Assembly: GCF_026240015.1 (NCBI RefSeq)
Contig: NZ_JAPIUX010000010.1
Coordinates: forward strand, 14,152 to 78,151
DNA length: 64,000 nucleotides
DNA from: Acetobacter farinalis
GTDB taxonomy: Bacteria; Pseudomonadota; Alphaproteobacteria; Acetobacterales; Acetobacteraceae
Direction: 5' to 3'
The notes beneath the pieces were generated by a model, which did not search any database, had not been told where the DNA came from, and was given only the letters and a program-made list of their open reading frames with translations. Every line of letters begins with the position of its first letter. Within the stretch, counting starts at the first letter, position 1. The translations under genes were made by a program, and so were the position numbers. Shown here piece after piece: positions 44,404 to 51,813 of the stretch.

Positions 44404-45327
44404 TCATGGCAGGTCTTTGTCCCATGGCGGGGTGTCGTCATACTGTTCGGCGAGAAAATCGATCATTGCCCGCACTTTCAGCGGTGTGGTCAGGCCGGGT
44501 GCATAAACGGCATGGAGTGCTGGGCCGGGGGTGGGTGGTGCGTCCAGCGCCAGCGCCTTCAGGCTGCCGTTCCGCAGCGCATCCGCCACGATAAAAGTCG
44601 GCTGGTAGATAATCCCCTGTCCGGCAATGGCAGCTTCACGCAGCACATCTCCATTGTTGGCGCAGAGCGGGCCGGAAACAAGAACGGATTTTTCGCCCTT
44701 TTCTCCAAAAGACCAGCGTGAGGCACCGCCCACTGTCTCGCTCAGCGTGTAGCCCAGGCAGGCATGCTGGCTCAGTTCAGCCAGTGTGGCAGGCGTTCCG
44801 GCCTCTTTCAGATAGGCGGGGGCGGCGCACACCACCATGCTGATGGTGGCAAGCCTGCGCATACGCAGGGTGCTGGAGGCCATGTGGCGGACCCGCAGGG
44901 TGAGATCCCACCCTTCCTCAATCAGGTCTACCGTGCGGTCATTCACGCCCAGTTCTACGGTGACCAGCGGGTATCGCTTGCTGAATTCCGGCAGGAGCGG
45001 AGCAAGATAACGAATGGCGAAGGAAACCGGTGCATTCAGCCGCAGAAGGCCACGGGGTTCGCGTCGCTGCTCCGTAACGGTCTGTTCAATATCTTCCAGT
45101 TCCGGGAGAATTTTCTGGCAGCCTTCCAGAAACAGGCGGCCAGCCTCCGTCAGGGAAAGCTTTCGGGTGCTTCTGTGAAAAAGCATGCTGCCCAAACGGG
45201 TTTCCAGAGCCGTGATATGCTTTGTCACCATTGTCTGGGAAAGGGAGAGAGCCCGCCCGGCCCCGGTAAAGCTGCCGGTTGCGACAACTTTTACAAAAAC
45301 CTGCATGCTTGTAATGCGGTCGAGCAT
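44404..45327 (-). CDS. LysR-family transcriptional regulator
   Basis: This protein of 307 residues has an N-terminal winged HTH (MLDRITSMQVFVKVVATGSFTGAGRALSLSQTMVTKHI, roughly residues 1-38) and a LysR substrate-binding domain (about 90-300). Its pattern (RGLLRLNAPVSFAIRYLAPLLPEF) belongs to the large group of DNA-binding regulators near CrgA/AaeR-type members. No divergent target gene sits next to it: upstream on the same strand is a tiny lipoprotein gene. The inducer and targets are unknown. Confidence 0.9.
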   Translation of the reverse strand: MLDRITSMQVFVKVVATGSFTGAGRALSLSQTMVTKHITALETRLGSMLFHRSTRKLSLTEAGRLFLEGCQKILPELEDIEQTVTEQRREPRGLLRLNAPVSFAIRYLAPLLPEFSKRYPLVTVELGVNDRTVDLIEEGWDLTLRVRHMASSTLRMRRLATISMVVCAAPAYLKEAGTPATLAELSQHACLGYTLSETVGGASRWSFGEKGEKSVLVSGPLCANNGDVLREAAIAGQGIIYQPTFIVADALRNGSLKALALDAPPTPGPALHAVYAPGLTTPLKVRAMIDFLAEQYDDTPPWDKDLP

Positions 45328-45481
45328 AAAAACTCACAAGGTCAGGGCCAGCACATCCGCCCTCTGCCTGAGTGGCGGTCTGGTCAGTGTTCCCCGGCTC
45401 GGGCATTGGCGCAAGCCCCAACGCAAACACCCGGGTGACGGAAAACCATCACCCGGGAGCAAAAGGGGGTATCAGCCACCG

Positions 45482-45646
45482 TTAGCGGGGCATGGGGCGC
45501 TGAGGGTAGTAGTGATTATTGCCGTTGTCGTGGTGGTTATAGTTCCAGTTGGAGCGATCCCCGTGGTGATGATGGTAGCGGCCACCGGCACAGCCTGCGA
45601 GTATCAGGGGAGCAATAAGACAAAGACCAAAAACAATATGCTTCAT
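45482..45646 (-). CDS. Tiny His/Asn/Tyr-rich lipoprotein
   Basis: This gene of 54 codons has a clear ribosome binding site (GGAGGT, seven bases before the ATG). The product has a positively charged start, a hydrophobic stretch (IVFGLCLIAPLIL) and the lipobox LAGC with C19. The mature part is only about 36 residues and rich in His, Asn and Tyr (four consecutive His at residues 25-28). It should be a lipid-anchored envelope peptide that may bind metal ions or act as a stress-related cell-surface peptide. Small lipoproteins of this style are common but poorly understood. Confidence 0.72.
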   Translation of the reverse strand: MKHIVFGLCLIAPLILAGCAGGRYHHHHGDRSNWNYNHHDNGNNHYYPQRPMPR

Positions 45647-45859
45647 GAGAACCTCCATGTCATAAATATTCCGTGGGAATCACGGCAACTCTGCGGCAAT
45701 ATTCAAGCCTGATAAAAGCAAAGTCACTAAAAATTCTTCCGTTTTGTGAATAAAACGTATTTTTCTTTGTCAGACCTGCGGAATGATGCAAAAAAAGAGC
45801 CCGCCGCGCCAAGGCGGCTGTGTGCAGGGAGTAATAAAAAGCCCGTGTCGGGAAACAGA

Positions 45860-48271
45860 ATGGCGCGCAGGGTACTCTCCTGCCTTGTGCTGACGCAGGT
45901 ACTGGCCTCTCAGGCTGCTCTTCTTTCCGCAAGCAGGGTGTTTGCTGCGGAAAGCGGTGTGGATGGCCTGCATGCTGCTCCCCTCCAGTCTGTTACGCGT
46001 GATGGTCTTGGCCAGCAGGAGGACGGAGCCTCCGCACATCGGCTTTTCCTGCCCTTTGATGCACAGACTGGTGTTGCCGCCTTCTGGTCGGGTCCGGATT
46101 TCATTGTGGTGGCAGACCGTGCCGTGCCGGTTCTGGCGCATGGGCATGGTGGCAGCGACATTTTTTCCAGTCTGGATGTCACGGTGCTGGATACCGCAAC
46201 GCTTGTGCGCTTGCATCTGCCTGCGCACCCCTTGCTCGCCCTGCTCCGCGAGCCGGACGGCTGGAGCGTGCAGGCTGAAAGCCCGGCGTCTCCGCTCAGT
46301 CCGGCACCTGTTTCCCGACCCGGCGCGATTTTGTTTCCCCTGAAGCAGCCGGGGTGGGTGGTCTCGTTGCCTGATCCAGCCTCCGGCGGCCGCCTGCTGA
46401 TTGCAACCGCCCGGGTAGGGAGCGGTCGCACGGAACAGGTGCGGCGGGCTGTGGGCTATAGCGTGCAGCCCTCGCTTCAGGGCGTGGTGATTGCGGCGGA
46501 CTCCGGTCAGATTGCCCTGCGCGCCACGCCGGAGGGCGCGGTGGTGGATGCGGTGGCGCTGCACGCGCTGCCGGTTGGAGATACTCCCGCCCCTCTTTCT
46601 GCAGGGGCGCACGGGCAGGACTGGGCATGGCTTGGCCTGCAGGATGCGCCGGAAGATACACTGCGCACCCGCATGCAGGCGCAGGTGTCGGCAGCTTTGC
46701 GCGCCGGGGCCGGGCTGAGTGCGGAAAAGCGTCTGGCCGCAGCACAGGCCGCCTTTGCCGCAGGCCAGCCGGCGCAGGCATTGCAAGTGTTGGAGGCCAG
46801 CGGCGCATCGCCCACCACCGCAGGTGGCGGGTCTGTTCTGGCGTCTGTCATGCAGCGAGTGACCGGCGGGGCAGAGGAGGTGAAAACTGCAACAGCCTTC
46901 CTGCGCGCGGCCTCCGCCCTGCTGGCAGGGCACCCCACCCGGGCGCAGGTGCTGGACGGACCAGATTTTGGCGATTCCCCGCAAACCCGTGTTTGGCGTG
47001 GTCTGTATCTGATGCAAACAGGAGGAGACAGCCGTACGGCCTCCCTCCTGCTGGCGACCGGATTTGAGCAGGTGCGGGCCTATCCGGCTCCGGTGCGTGC
47101 TTTGCTTCTTCCGCAAATGGCCACTTATGTCGCCCGGTTTGGAGATGCTGCTGCTATGGCCCTGCCGGGCACCCTGCCGGATGACAGTCTTTATGATCTC
47201 CCCCGCGCCCTGCTTCAGGCGCGCGGCGGGAATGTGGAAACCGCGCGTGTCGCACTGGAAAATCTGACAGCCTCCTCCTCCCCTCGCATAGCCGCCTATG
47301 CCCGTGCGGCGCTGGTCGGGCTGATGCTGGAGCATGATATGCTGGCTCCGGCTACGGCGGTGCAGGCCTATGGCAAACTTCTGGAAAATGAGGGGCAGCC
47401 CGGCGCACTCCCCGCTGGCCCGAAAGCCGTGACGGCGCTGGGGCTGGCCCATGCCCTGACTGTGACGGGAAAAGTGCAGGCGGCTCTGGCGGTGCTGGAC
47501 GGCCTGCATGCCGGGCCGGACATCCCGCAGGATGTGCTGGCCGCAGCGTATCAGACAGCCTTGCGGGATCTCATTTTCCCGCCCGCTGGGCAGGAGCAGG
47601 TCCTGAAGCCTGCCGCGCGGCTTGCTCTCGTCGGCTCCCATCTGTCCCGTGTGGATGAGGGGGGCAAAAAGGCAAAACTGTTGGTAGGGTATGGGCGACT
47701 GCTGCTGGCCGCAGGCCAGCCAGACGCGGCAGCCCGGGCATTCAGTCAGGCGGTGGCCCTTCAGGCGGAGCCTGTAGCTCGTGCGGAGGCGGAGGATTTT
47801 CTGGCGCAGGCCGGATTGCAGGCCCGCCGGCCCGCTCTGGCGCAGAAGGCGCTGGATCGTGCGACAGCCCCCGCCATGCCGGGAGATCTGGCCACCCAGC
47901 GCACCTATGACGCCGCCCGTCTGGCCGCCGCCAGCGGAGACCCCGGCAAGGCCCTTCGGCTGCTGGCGGAGGATGAGTCCGATGCCGGGCTGGACCTGCG
48001 TGGGCAGTTATATGAATCCGCACACCGGTGGGGGGAGGCTGTGCAGGTTGTCGGGCGTCTGGCCAGCCGGGGGCTGCCGGAGCAGGGCGGGCTTACGGAG
48101 CCGCAGCGCAATCTGGCCCTGCGTCTGGCAACCGATGCCGCCGCCGCGCACGATTCGGAAACACTGGTTCGCCTGAAGGACTGGCTGGCAGGCCGCACGC
48201 TGGGGCGTGAGCGCGATGCGCTTCTGGCCATGAAATTCCAGGAAATCACGCCGCATAACCCCGCGCATTGA
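45860..48271 (+). CDS. Large secreted protein with helical repeats, unknown function
   Basis: I do not recognise this protein of about 803 residues. The N-terminus has a Sec signal peptide (ARRVLSCLVLTQVLASQAALLSA, cleavage near SRVFA/AES). Residues about 40-270 look beta-rich. From about 280 to the end the sequence is Ala/Leu-rich with repeating helical pairs (AQAAFAAGQPAQALQVLEASG; GRLLLAAGQPDAAARAFSQAVAL), which read as TPR-like units. An in-frame GTG at 45746 would add 38 polar residues before the signal peptide. The ATG at 45860 is preferred, with GGGA before it. It stands alone between a LysR gene and speD. Confidence 0.75.
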   Translation: MARRVLSCLVLTQVLASQAALLSASRVFAAESGVDGLHAAPLQSVTRDGLGQQEDGASAHRLFLPFDAQTGVAAFWSGPDFIVVADRAVPVLAHGHGGSDIFSSLDVTVLDTATLVRLHLPAHPLLALLREPDGWSVQAESPASPLSPAPVSRPGAILFPLKQPGWVVSLPDPASGGRLLIATARVGSGRTEQVRRAVGYSVQPSLQGVVIAADSGQIALRATPEGAVVDAVALHALPVGDTPAPLSAGAHGQDWAWLGLQDAPEDTLRTRMQAQVSAALRAGAGLSAEKRLAAAQAAFAAGQPAQALQVLEASGASPTTAGGGSVLASVMQRVTGGAEEVKTATAFLRAASALLAGHPTRAQVLDGPDFGDSPQTRVWRGLYLMQTGGDSRTASLLLATGFEQVRAYPAPVRALLLPQMATYVARFGDAAAMALPGTLPDDSLYDLPRALLQARGGNVETARVALENLTASSSPRIAAYARAALVGLMLEHDMLAPATAVQAYGKLLENEGQPGALPAGPKAVTALGLAHALTVTGKVQAALAVLDGLHAGPDIPQDVLAAAYQTALRDLIFPPAGQEQVLKPAARLALVGSHLSRVDEGGKKAKLLVGYGRLLLAAGQPDAAARAFSQAVALQAEPVARAEAEDFLAQAGLQARRPALAQKALDRATAPAMPGDLATQRTYDAARLAAASGDPGKALRLLAEDESDAGLDLRGQLYESAHRWGEAVQVVGRLASRGLPEQGGLTEPQRNLALRLATDAAAAHDSETLVRLKDWLAGRTLGRERDALLAMKFQEITPHNPAH

Positions 48272-48428
48272 GAAGGGTGTGTGCACTTTTGTGACGGTTT
48301 TTGGAAAAAATGCACTTGAGGCGCAGATAAGACTTGTCAGGGGGGGCATGAGCCCGTAGTTACTCGCGCTCTTGGCCCAAGGGGGCGATCCCGCCCAACA
48401 GGCTATCTACTGGTTTGGGGGTACGTCG
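48272..48428 (+). promoter_or_regulatory. speD leader with several hairpins
   Basis: The 157 bases before speD contain short stems: GGGCATGAGCCC (about 48342-48353), TTGGCCCAA and GGGCGATCCCGCCC (about 48382-48395), just ahead of a G-run and the speD ATG. This is compatible with a regulated leader. It does not match a riboswitch class I can name. Confidence 0.35.
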
Positions 48429-48893
48429 ATGAACGCACTTGCTCAACTGGGGATGGTCTCGGAACACCCGAGCAATAACCAGGCAATTTCTGTTCCGGTC
48501 TCGTCTGACGATGATCGCAAGGATTACTTCGTCGAAAAAGATGGCGAGAAGTTTGCAGGTACACACCTGCTGGTTGATTTGTGGGATGCCACAAATCTGG
48601 ACGATCCTGAAAAGATCGACCGCACCCTGTGTGAAGCGGCTCTTGCCGCAGGTGCGACCATTCTGCACAGTCATTTCCACCATTTCACGCCCAATGGCGG
48701 CGTGTCTGGCGTGGTCGTGCTGGCCGAAAGCCATATATCCATTCATACATGGCCCGAGCGTGCCTTTGCAGCCGTGGATATCTTCATGTGCGGGGCATGT
48801 GACCCCAATCTGGCTATCCCCGTGATGCAGCGCCTGTTTCAGGCAGGTCGTCTGGAAGTGGATGAACAGCGGCGCGGGCGCGTTGCCCTGTAA
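48429..48893 (+). CDS. speD: S-adenosylmethionine decarboxylase proenzyme
   Basis: This pyruvoyl enzyme makes decarboxylated SAM for spermidine synthesis. The protein has 154 residues, the short (class 1B) form. The self-cleavage site is E100-S101 in LAESHISIHTWPE, where S101 becomes the pyruvoyl group. The GTH motif (about 44-46) and FMCGACDP are also present. The ATG at 48429 is used; the frame is open further upstream without a good start. speE follows, so the two genes form a spermidine operon. Confidence 0.95.
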   Translation: MNALAQLGMVSEHPSNNQAISVPVSSDDDRKDYFVEKDGEKFAGTHLLVDLWDATNLDDPEKIDRTLCEAALAAGATILHSHFHHFTPNGGVSGVVVLAESHISIHTWPERAFAAVDIFMCGACDPNLAIPVMQRLFQAGRLEVDEQRRGRVAL

Positions 48894-48928
48894 GCATCAC
48901 GCTCCAGCAGTGTGGTGTATTTTTCCGG

Positions 48929-48958
48929 CAGGGGCCAGAACATCTGTTCTGGCCCCTG
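48929..48958 (+). other. Perfect 14-bp inverted repeat between speD and speE
   Basis: CAGGGGCCAGAACA and TGTTCTGGCCCCTG lie head to head with two bases between. There is no T-run after it. It may attenuate or stabilise the speD-speE mRNA. Confidence 0.7.
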
Positions 48959-48983
48959 TCCGCTGAATCGGGACTGGAAAATC

Positions 48984-49856
48984 ATGGCTGACCAATGGAT
49001 TGAAGAAACCCTGTATGACAACTGGGGCCAGCGCTTCCGTGTCAAACAGGAACTGGCGCGCACCCGCAGCCCGTTTCAGGACATTGTGGTGTTTGAAAGC
49101 GAGTCGCACGGGCGCGTGCTGCTGCTGGATGGTGTTGTGCAGATTACTGAAGGCGATGAATTCGTTTATCAGGAAATGCTGACTCACGTGCCGCTGTTCA
49201 CGCATGCCGCCCCGCGCACTGTGCTGATTATCGGCGCAGGGGATGGTGGCGTGCTGCGCCGGGTGCTGGAACATCCGGGTGTGGAAAAGGCCGTGATGGT
49301 GGAAATTGATGGCGCTGTCATCGAGCTTTCCAAAAAATATCTGCCCGGAATTGCCGGTGATGCGTGGACCAACCCCCGCGCCGAGGTGATTGTGGGAGAC
49401 GGGATTGATTACGTGGCGCGCGCCGCGGATGCATCTTTCGATGCCATTATTGTGGACAGCACAGACCCGATTGGCGTGGGTGAAGTCCTGTTTACAGATT
49501 CGTTCTATGAACATTGCGCCCGCGTGCTCACGGCCGAGGGGCTCATTGTCAATCAGTGCGGTGTACCCTTCATGCAGGCGGATGAACTGCATGAAACCAG
49601 CCTGCGCCGCGCCAAGTTTTTCCCGCATGTGTCTGCCTATGTAGCGGCTGTGCCGACTTATGTTGGCGGGTTCATGACACTGGGGATTGCCTCCAAGGGC
49701 AAAAACCCGGCGGGTCAGGATGTGGCCGCCGTGCGCGCCCGCGCAGAGGCAGCCGGAATTCTGGGAAAAACGCAGTACTGGACACCCGAAATTCACGTCG
49801 GGTCGTTTAATCTGCCGCCGTATATCGCCCGTCATCTGCCTGCGGAAAAAGTGTAA
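48984..49856 (+). CDS. speE: Spermidine synthase
   Basis: This aminopropyltransferase of 290 residues moves the aminopropyl group of decarboxylated SAM to putrescine. It has the Rossmann nucleotide motif IGAGDGGVLRRVLEH, the DGIDYV loop and the catalytic DSTDPIGVGEVLF segment, all typical. The ATG at 48984 gives the normal N-terminus (WIEETLYDNWGQRF). It follows speD with a hairpin in between. Confidence 0.95.
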   Translation: MADQWIEETLYDNWGQRFRVKQELARTRSPFQDIVVFESESHGRVLLLDGVVQITEGDEFVYQEMLTHVPLFTHAAPRTVLIIGAGDGGVLRRVLEHPGVEKAVMVEIDGAVIELSKKYLPGIAGDAWTNPRAEVIVGDGIDYVARAADASFDAIIVDSTDPIGVGEVLFTDSFYEHCARVLTAEGLIVNQCGVPFMQADELHETSLRRAKFFPHVSAYVAAVPTYVGGFMTLGIASKGKNPAGQDVAAVRARAEAAGILGKTQYWTPEIHVGSFNLPPYIARHLPAEKV

Positions 49857-49921
49857 CACGCACACGTGACTGACCGGGATCGTGATTGACTTGCTAGTGC
49901 AATGATGTCACGGTTCCACCC

Positions 49922-50073
49922 GCGCAGAGGGAGAGACCGGTCCTGCACCGGCGCCGAAGGAGCAACCGCCCCGGAAACTCTCAGGCAAAAGGACCCTGCG
50001 CAGTAAAACTTCTGGAGAGTGGCGCCTGAGCGCCCGCCGACGGGATAGCGATCTCAGGCAAAAAAACAGAAGG
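49922..50073 (+). promoter_or_regulatory. Tandem glycine riboswitch
   Basis: Two glycine aptamers stand in series. Aptamer 1 (49922-50001) is closed by GCGCAG/CTGCGC and holds GGGAGAGACCGG, GCCGAAGGAGCAACCGCC and ACTCTCAGGCAAAAGGAC. Aptamer 2 (50009-50072) is closed by CTTCTG/CAGAAG and holds GGAGAGTGGCGCC, GCCGACGGGATAGC and TCTCAGGCAAA. This is the classic cooperative arrangement upstream of gcvT. Such switches in proteobacteria turn the glycine cleavage genes on when glycine is abundant. Confidence 0.97.
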
Positions 50074-50177
50074 GGCAGACGGATTATCCTGGTCCGGGGC
50101 CCTTATGTTGTCTTTCTTCGTTAGTATCTGCGCAGCGTATGAAAAACGGCCTCGTCCTCTTACGGAAGGCTGCGGCC

Positions 50178-51311
50178 ATGAGCGCTGATTCTCTCCTTCA
50201 CACTCCCCTCTATAACCTGCATGTGGACGCAGGCGGCAAGATGGTGCCGTTTGCAGGCTATGCCATGCCGCTGAATTATGCCGATGGCATTATGGCGGAG
50301 CATCGGCATGTGCGCACCCATGCGGGGCTGTTTGATGTCTCCCACATGGGGCAGGTGCGTCTGCGCGCCCGTTCGGGAGATGGCGCGGCTGCGGCGCATG
50401 CGCTCGAGCGCCTTGTTCCGGCGGATATCGTTTCCCTCAAGAGTGGCAGGCAGCGCTACACGCAGTTCACCAATGAAAAAGGTGGCATTCTGGATGACCT
50501 GATGGTTGCCCGGATGGGAGAATCCCTGCTGCTGGTGATCAATGCCGCCTGCAAGGCGGCCGATATCGCGCATCTTCAGGATGAACTGGCCGACTGTCTG
50601 GTGGAAGTGCTGGAAGACCGCGCCCTGCTGGCCCTTCAGGGGCCGGAAGCGGAAGCCGCGCTGGCACGGCTGGCCCCCTCCGTGCGGGACATGACCTTCA
50701 TGGAAGTGCGCGAAGTGGATGTAGGGGGTGCGCTCGGCATCATCTCCCGCTCCGGCTACACGGGGGAAGACGGGTTTGAAATCTCGGTCCCTGCGCTGGA
50801 TGCCTCCCGCGTGGCCCGCAAGCTGCTGGAACAGCCCGAGGTGAAGCTGATCGGCCTTGGCGCGCGGGACAGCCTGCGTCTGGAAGCCGGGATGTGCCTC
50901 TATGGTTCCGATATTGATGAGACCACCACCCCGGTTGAAGCCGCGCTGGAATGGTCCATCCAGAAAAGCCGCCGCCGTGGTGGCGTGCGGGAAGGGGGCT
51001 TCCCGGGGGCTGATGTCATTCTGGCGCAGCTTGAAGAGGGGGTTTCCCGCCGCCGCGTTGGCCTGCTGCCTGAAGGCCGTGCCCCTGTGCGCGGTGGCGC
51101 GCCGCTTTACGCGGATGGTGAATTCACAACGCCTCTTGGCAAGGTGACCTCCGGTGCCTTCGGCCCCACGGCGGAATCTCCCGTGGCCATGGCCTATGTG
51201 GCAACGGACTATGCCGCGCCGAACACTCCGGTCGTGGCGGAACTGCGTGGCCGTGCCGTGCCGGCCATTGTGCATGTGCTGCCGTTTGTTCCAGCTCGTT
51301 TCAAACGGTAA
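50178..51311 (+). CDS. gcvT: Glycine cleavage system T protein (aminomethyltransferase)
   Basis: This protein of 377 residues releases ammonia from the aminomethyl-lipoyl H protein and passes the one-carbon unit to tetrahydrofolate. Motifs GLFDVSHMGQV, RSGYTGEDGFEI and LGARDSLRLEAGMCLYG are present. The ATG at 50178 is chosen because GGAAGG lies at 50164-50169; an ATG at 50139 in frame would add 13 residues. It is the first gene under the glycine riboswitch. Confidence 0.96.
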   Translation: MSADSLLHTPLYNLHVDAGGKMVPFAGYAMPLNYADGIMAEHRHVRTHAGLFDVSHMGQVRLRARSGDGAAAAHALERLVPADIVSLKSGRQRYTQFTNEKGGILDDLMVARMGESLLLVINAACKAADIAHLQDELADCLVEVLEDRALLALQGPEAEAALARLAPSVRDMTFMEVREVDVGGALGIISRSGYTGEDGFEISVPALDASRVARKLLEQPEVKLIGLGARDSLRLEAGMCLYGSDIDETTTPVEAALEWSIQKSRRRGGVREGGFPGADVILAQLEEGVSRRRVGLLPEGRAPVRGGAPLYADGEFTTPLGKVTSGAFGPTAESPVAMAYVATDYAAPNTPVVAELRGRAVPAIVHVLPFVPARFKR

Positions 51312-51389
51312 GAGCTGGCAGTAAGGGCCGGTTTTTTCCAGTTTCCCTCAGGTTTTTTCAAGATATCTGTTTTTATGGAGTGCTGACCA

Positions 51390-51755
51390 ATGACGCTGTA
51401 TTTCACCAAAGAACACGAATGGCTCCGCGTAGAGGGCGATTCCGCCGTTGTCGGCATCACCAAACACGCAGCCGAAGAGCTGGGTGAACTGGTGTTTGTT
51501 GAAACCCGTGATGCCGGGACCGTGGTGCAGGCAGGGGACTCCATCGCTGTGGTGGAATCCGTGAAGGCTGCATCTGACATTTATGCCCCGGTTGATGGGG
51601 AAGTGCTGGAAAGCAATGCCCAGCTTGCGGATGACCCGGCCCGTGTCAGCTCCGACCCGGAAGGAGAAGGCTGGATTGTCAAATTCCGTCTGGCCAAGCC
51701 GGAGCAGCTTGATGCCCTGATGGATGCAGACGCTTACGCCGCCTTCATCGCCTGA
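51390..51755 (+). CDS. gcvH: Glycine cleavage system H protein
   Basis: This lipoyl carrier of 121 residues shuttles the aminomethyl group between GcvP, GcvT and the lipoamide dehydrogenase. The lipoylated lysine is K59 in VVESVKAASDIYAP. The start TKEHEWLRVEGD is typical. It lies 78 bases after gcvT and 58 before gcvP. Confidence 0.97.
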   Translation: MTLYFTKEHEWLRVEGDSAVVGITKHAAEELGELVFVETRDAGTVVQAGDSIAVVESVKAASDIYAPVDGEVLESNAQLADDPARVSSDPEGEGWIVKFRLAKPEQLDALMDADAYAAFIA

Positions 51756-51813
51756 TAGGACGGCCTTCTGGAAACGTCACGACTACTGCCCAGTTTTTTC
51801 AGGATACCCCCGC

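Noticed and set aside
45746..45859. An extended signal peptide from the GTG at 45746, starting MNKTY as in some autotransporters
   Set aside because: There is no ribosome binding site before this GTG and the rest of the protein is not an autotransporter. The ATG at 45860 gives a normal signal peptide.
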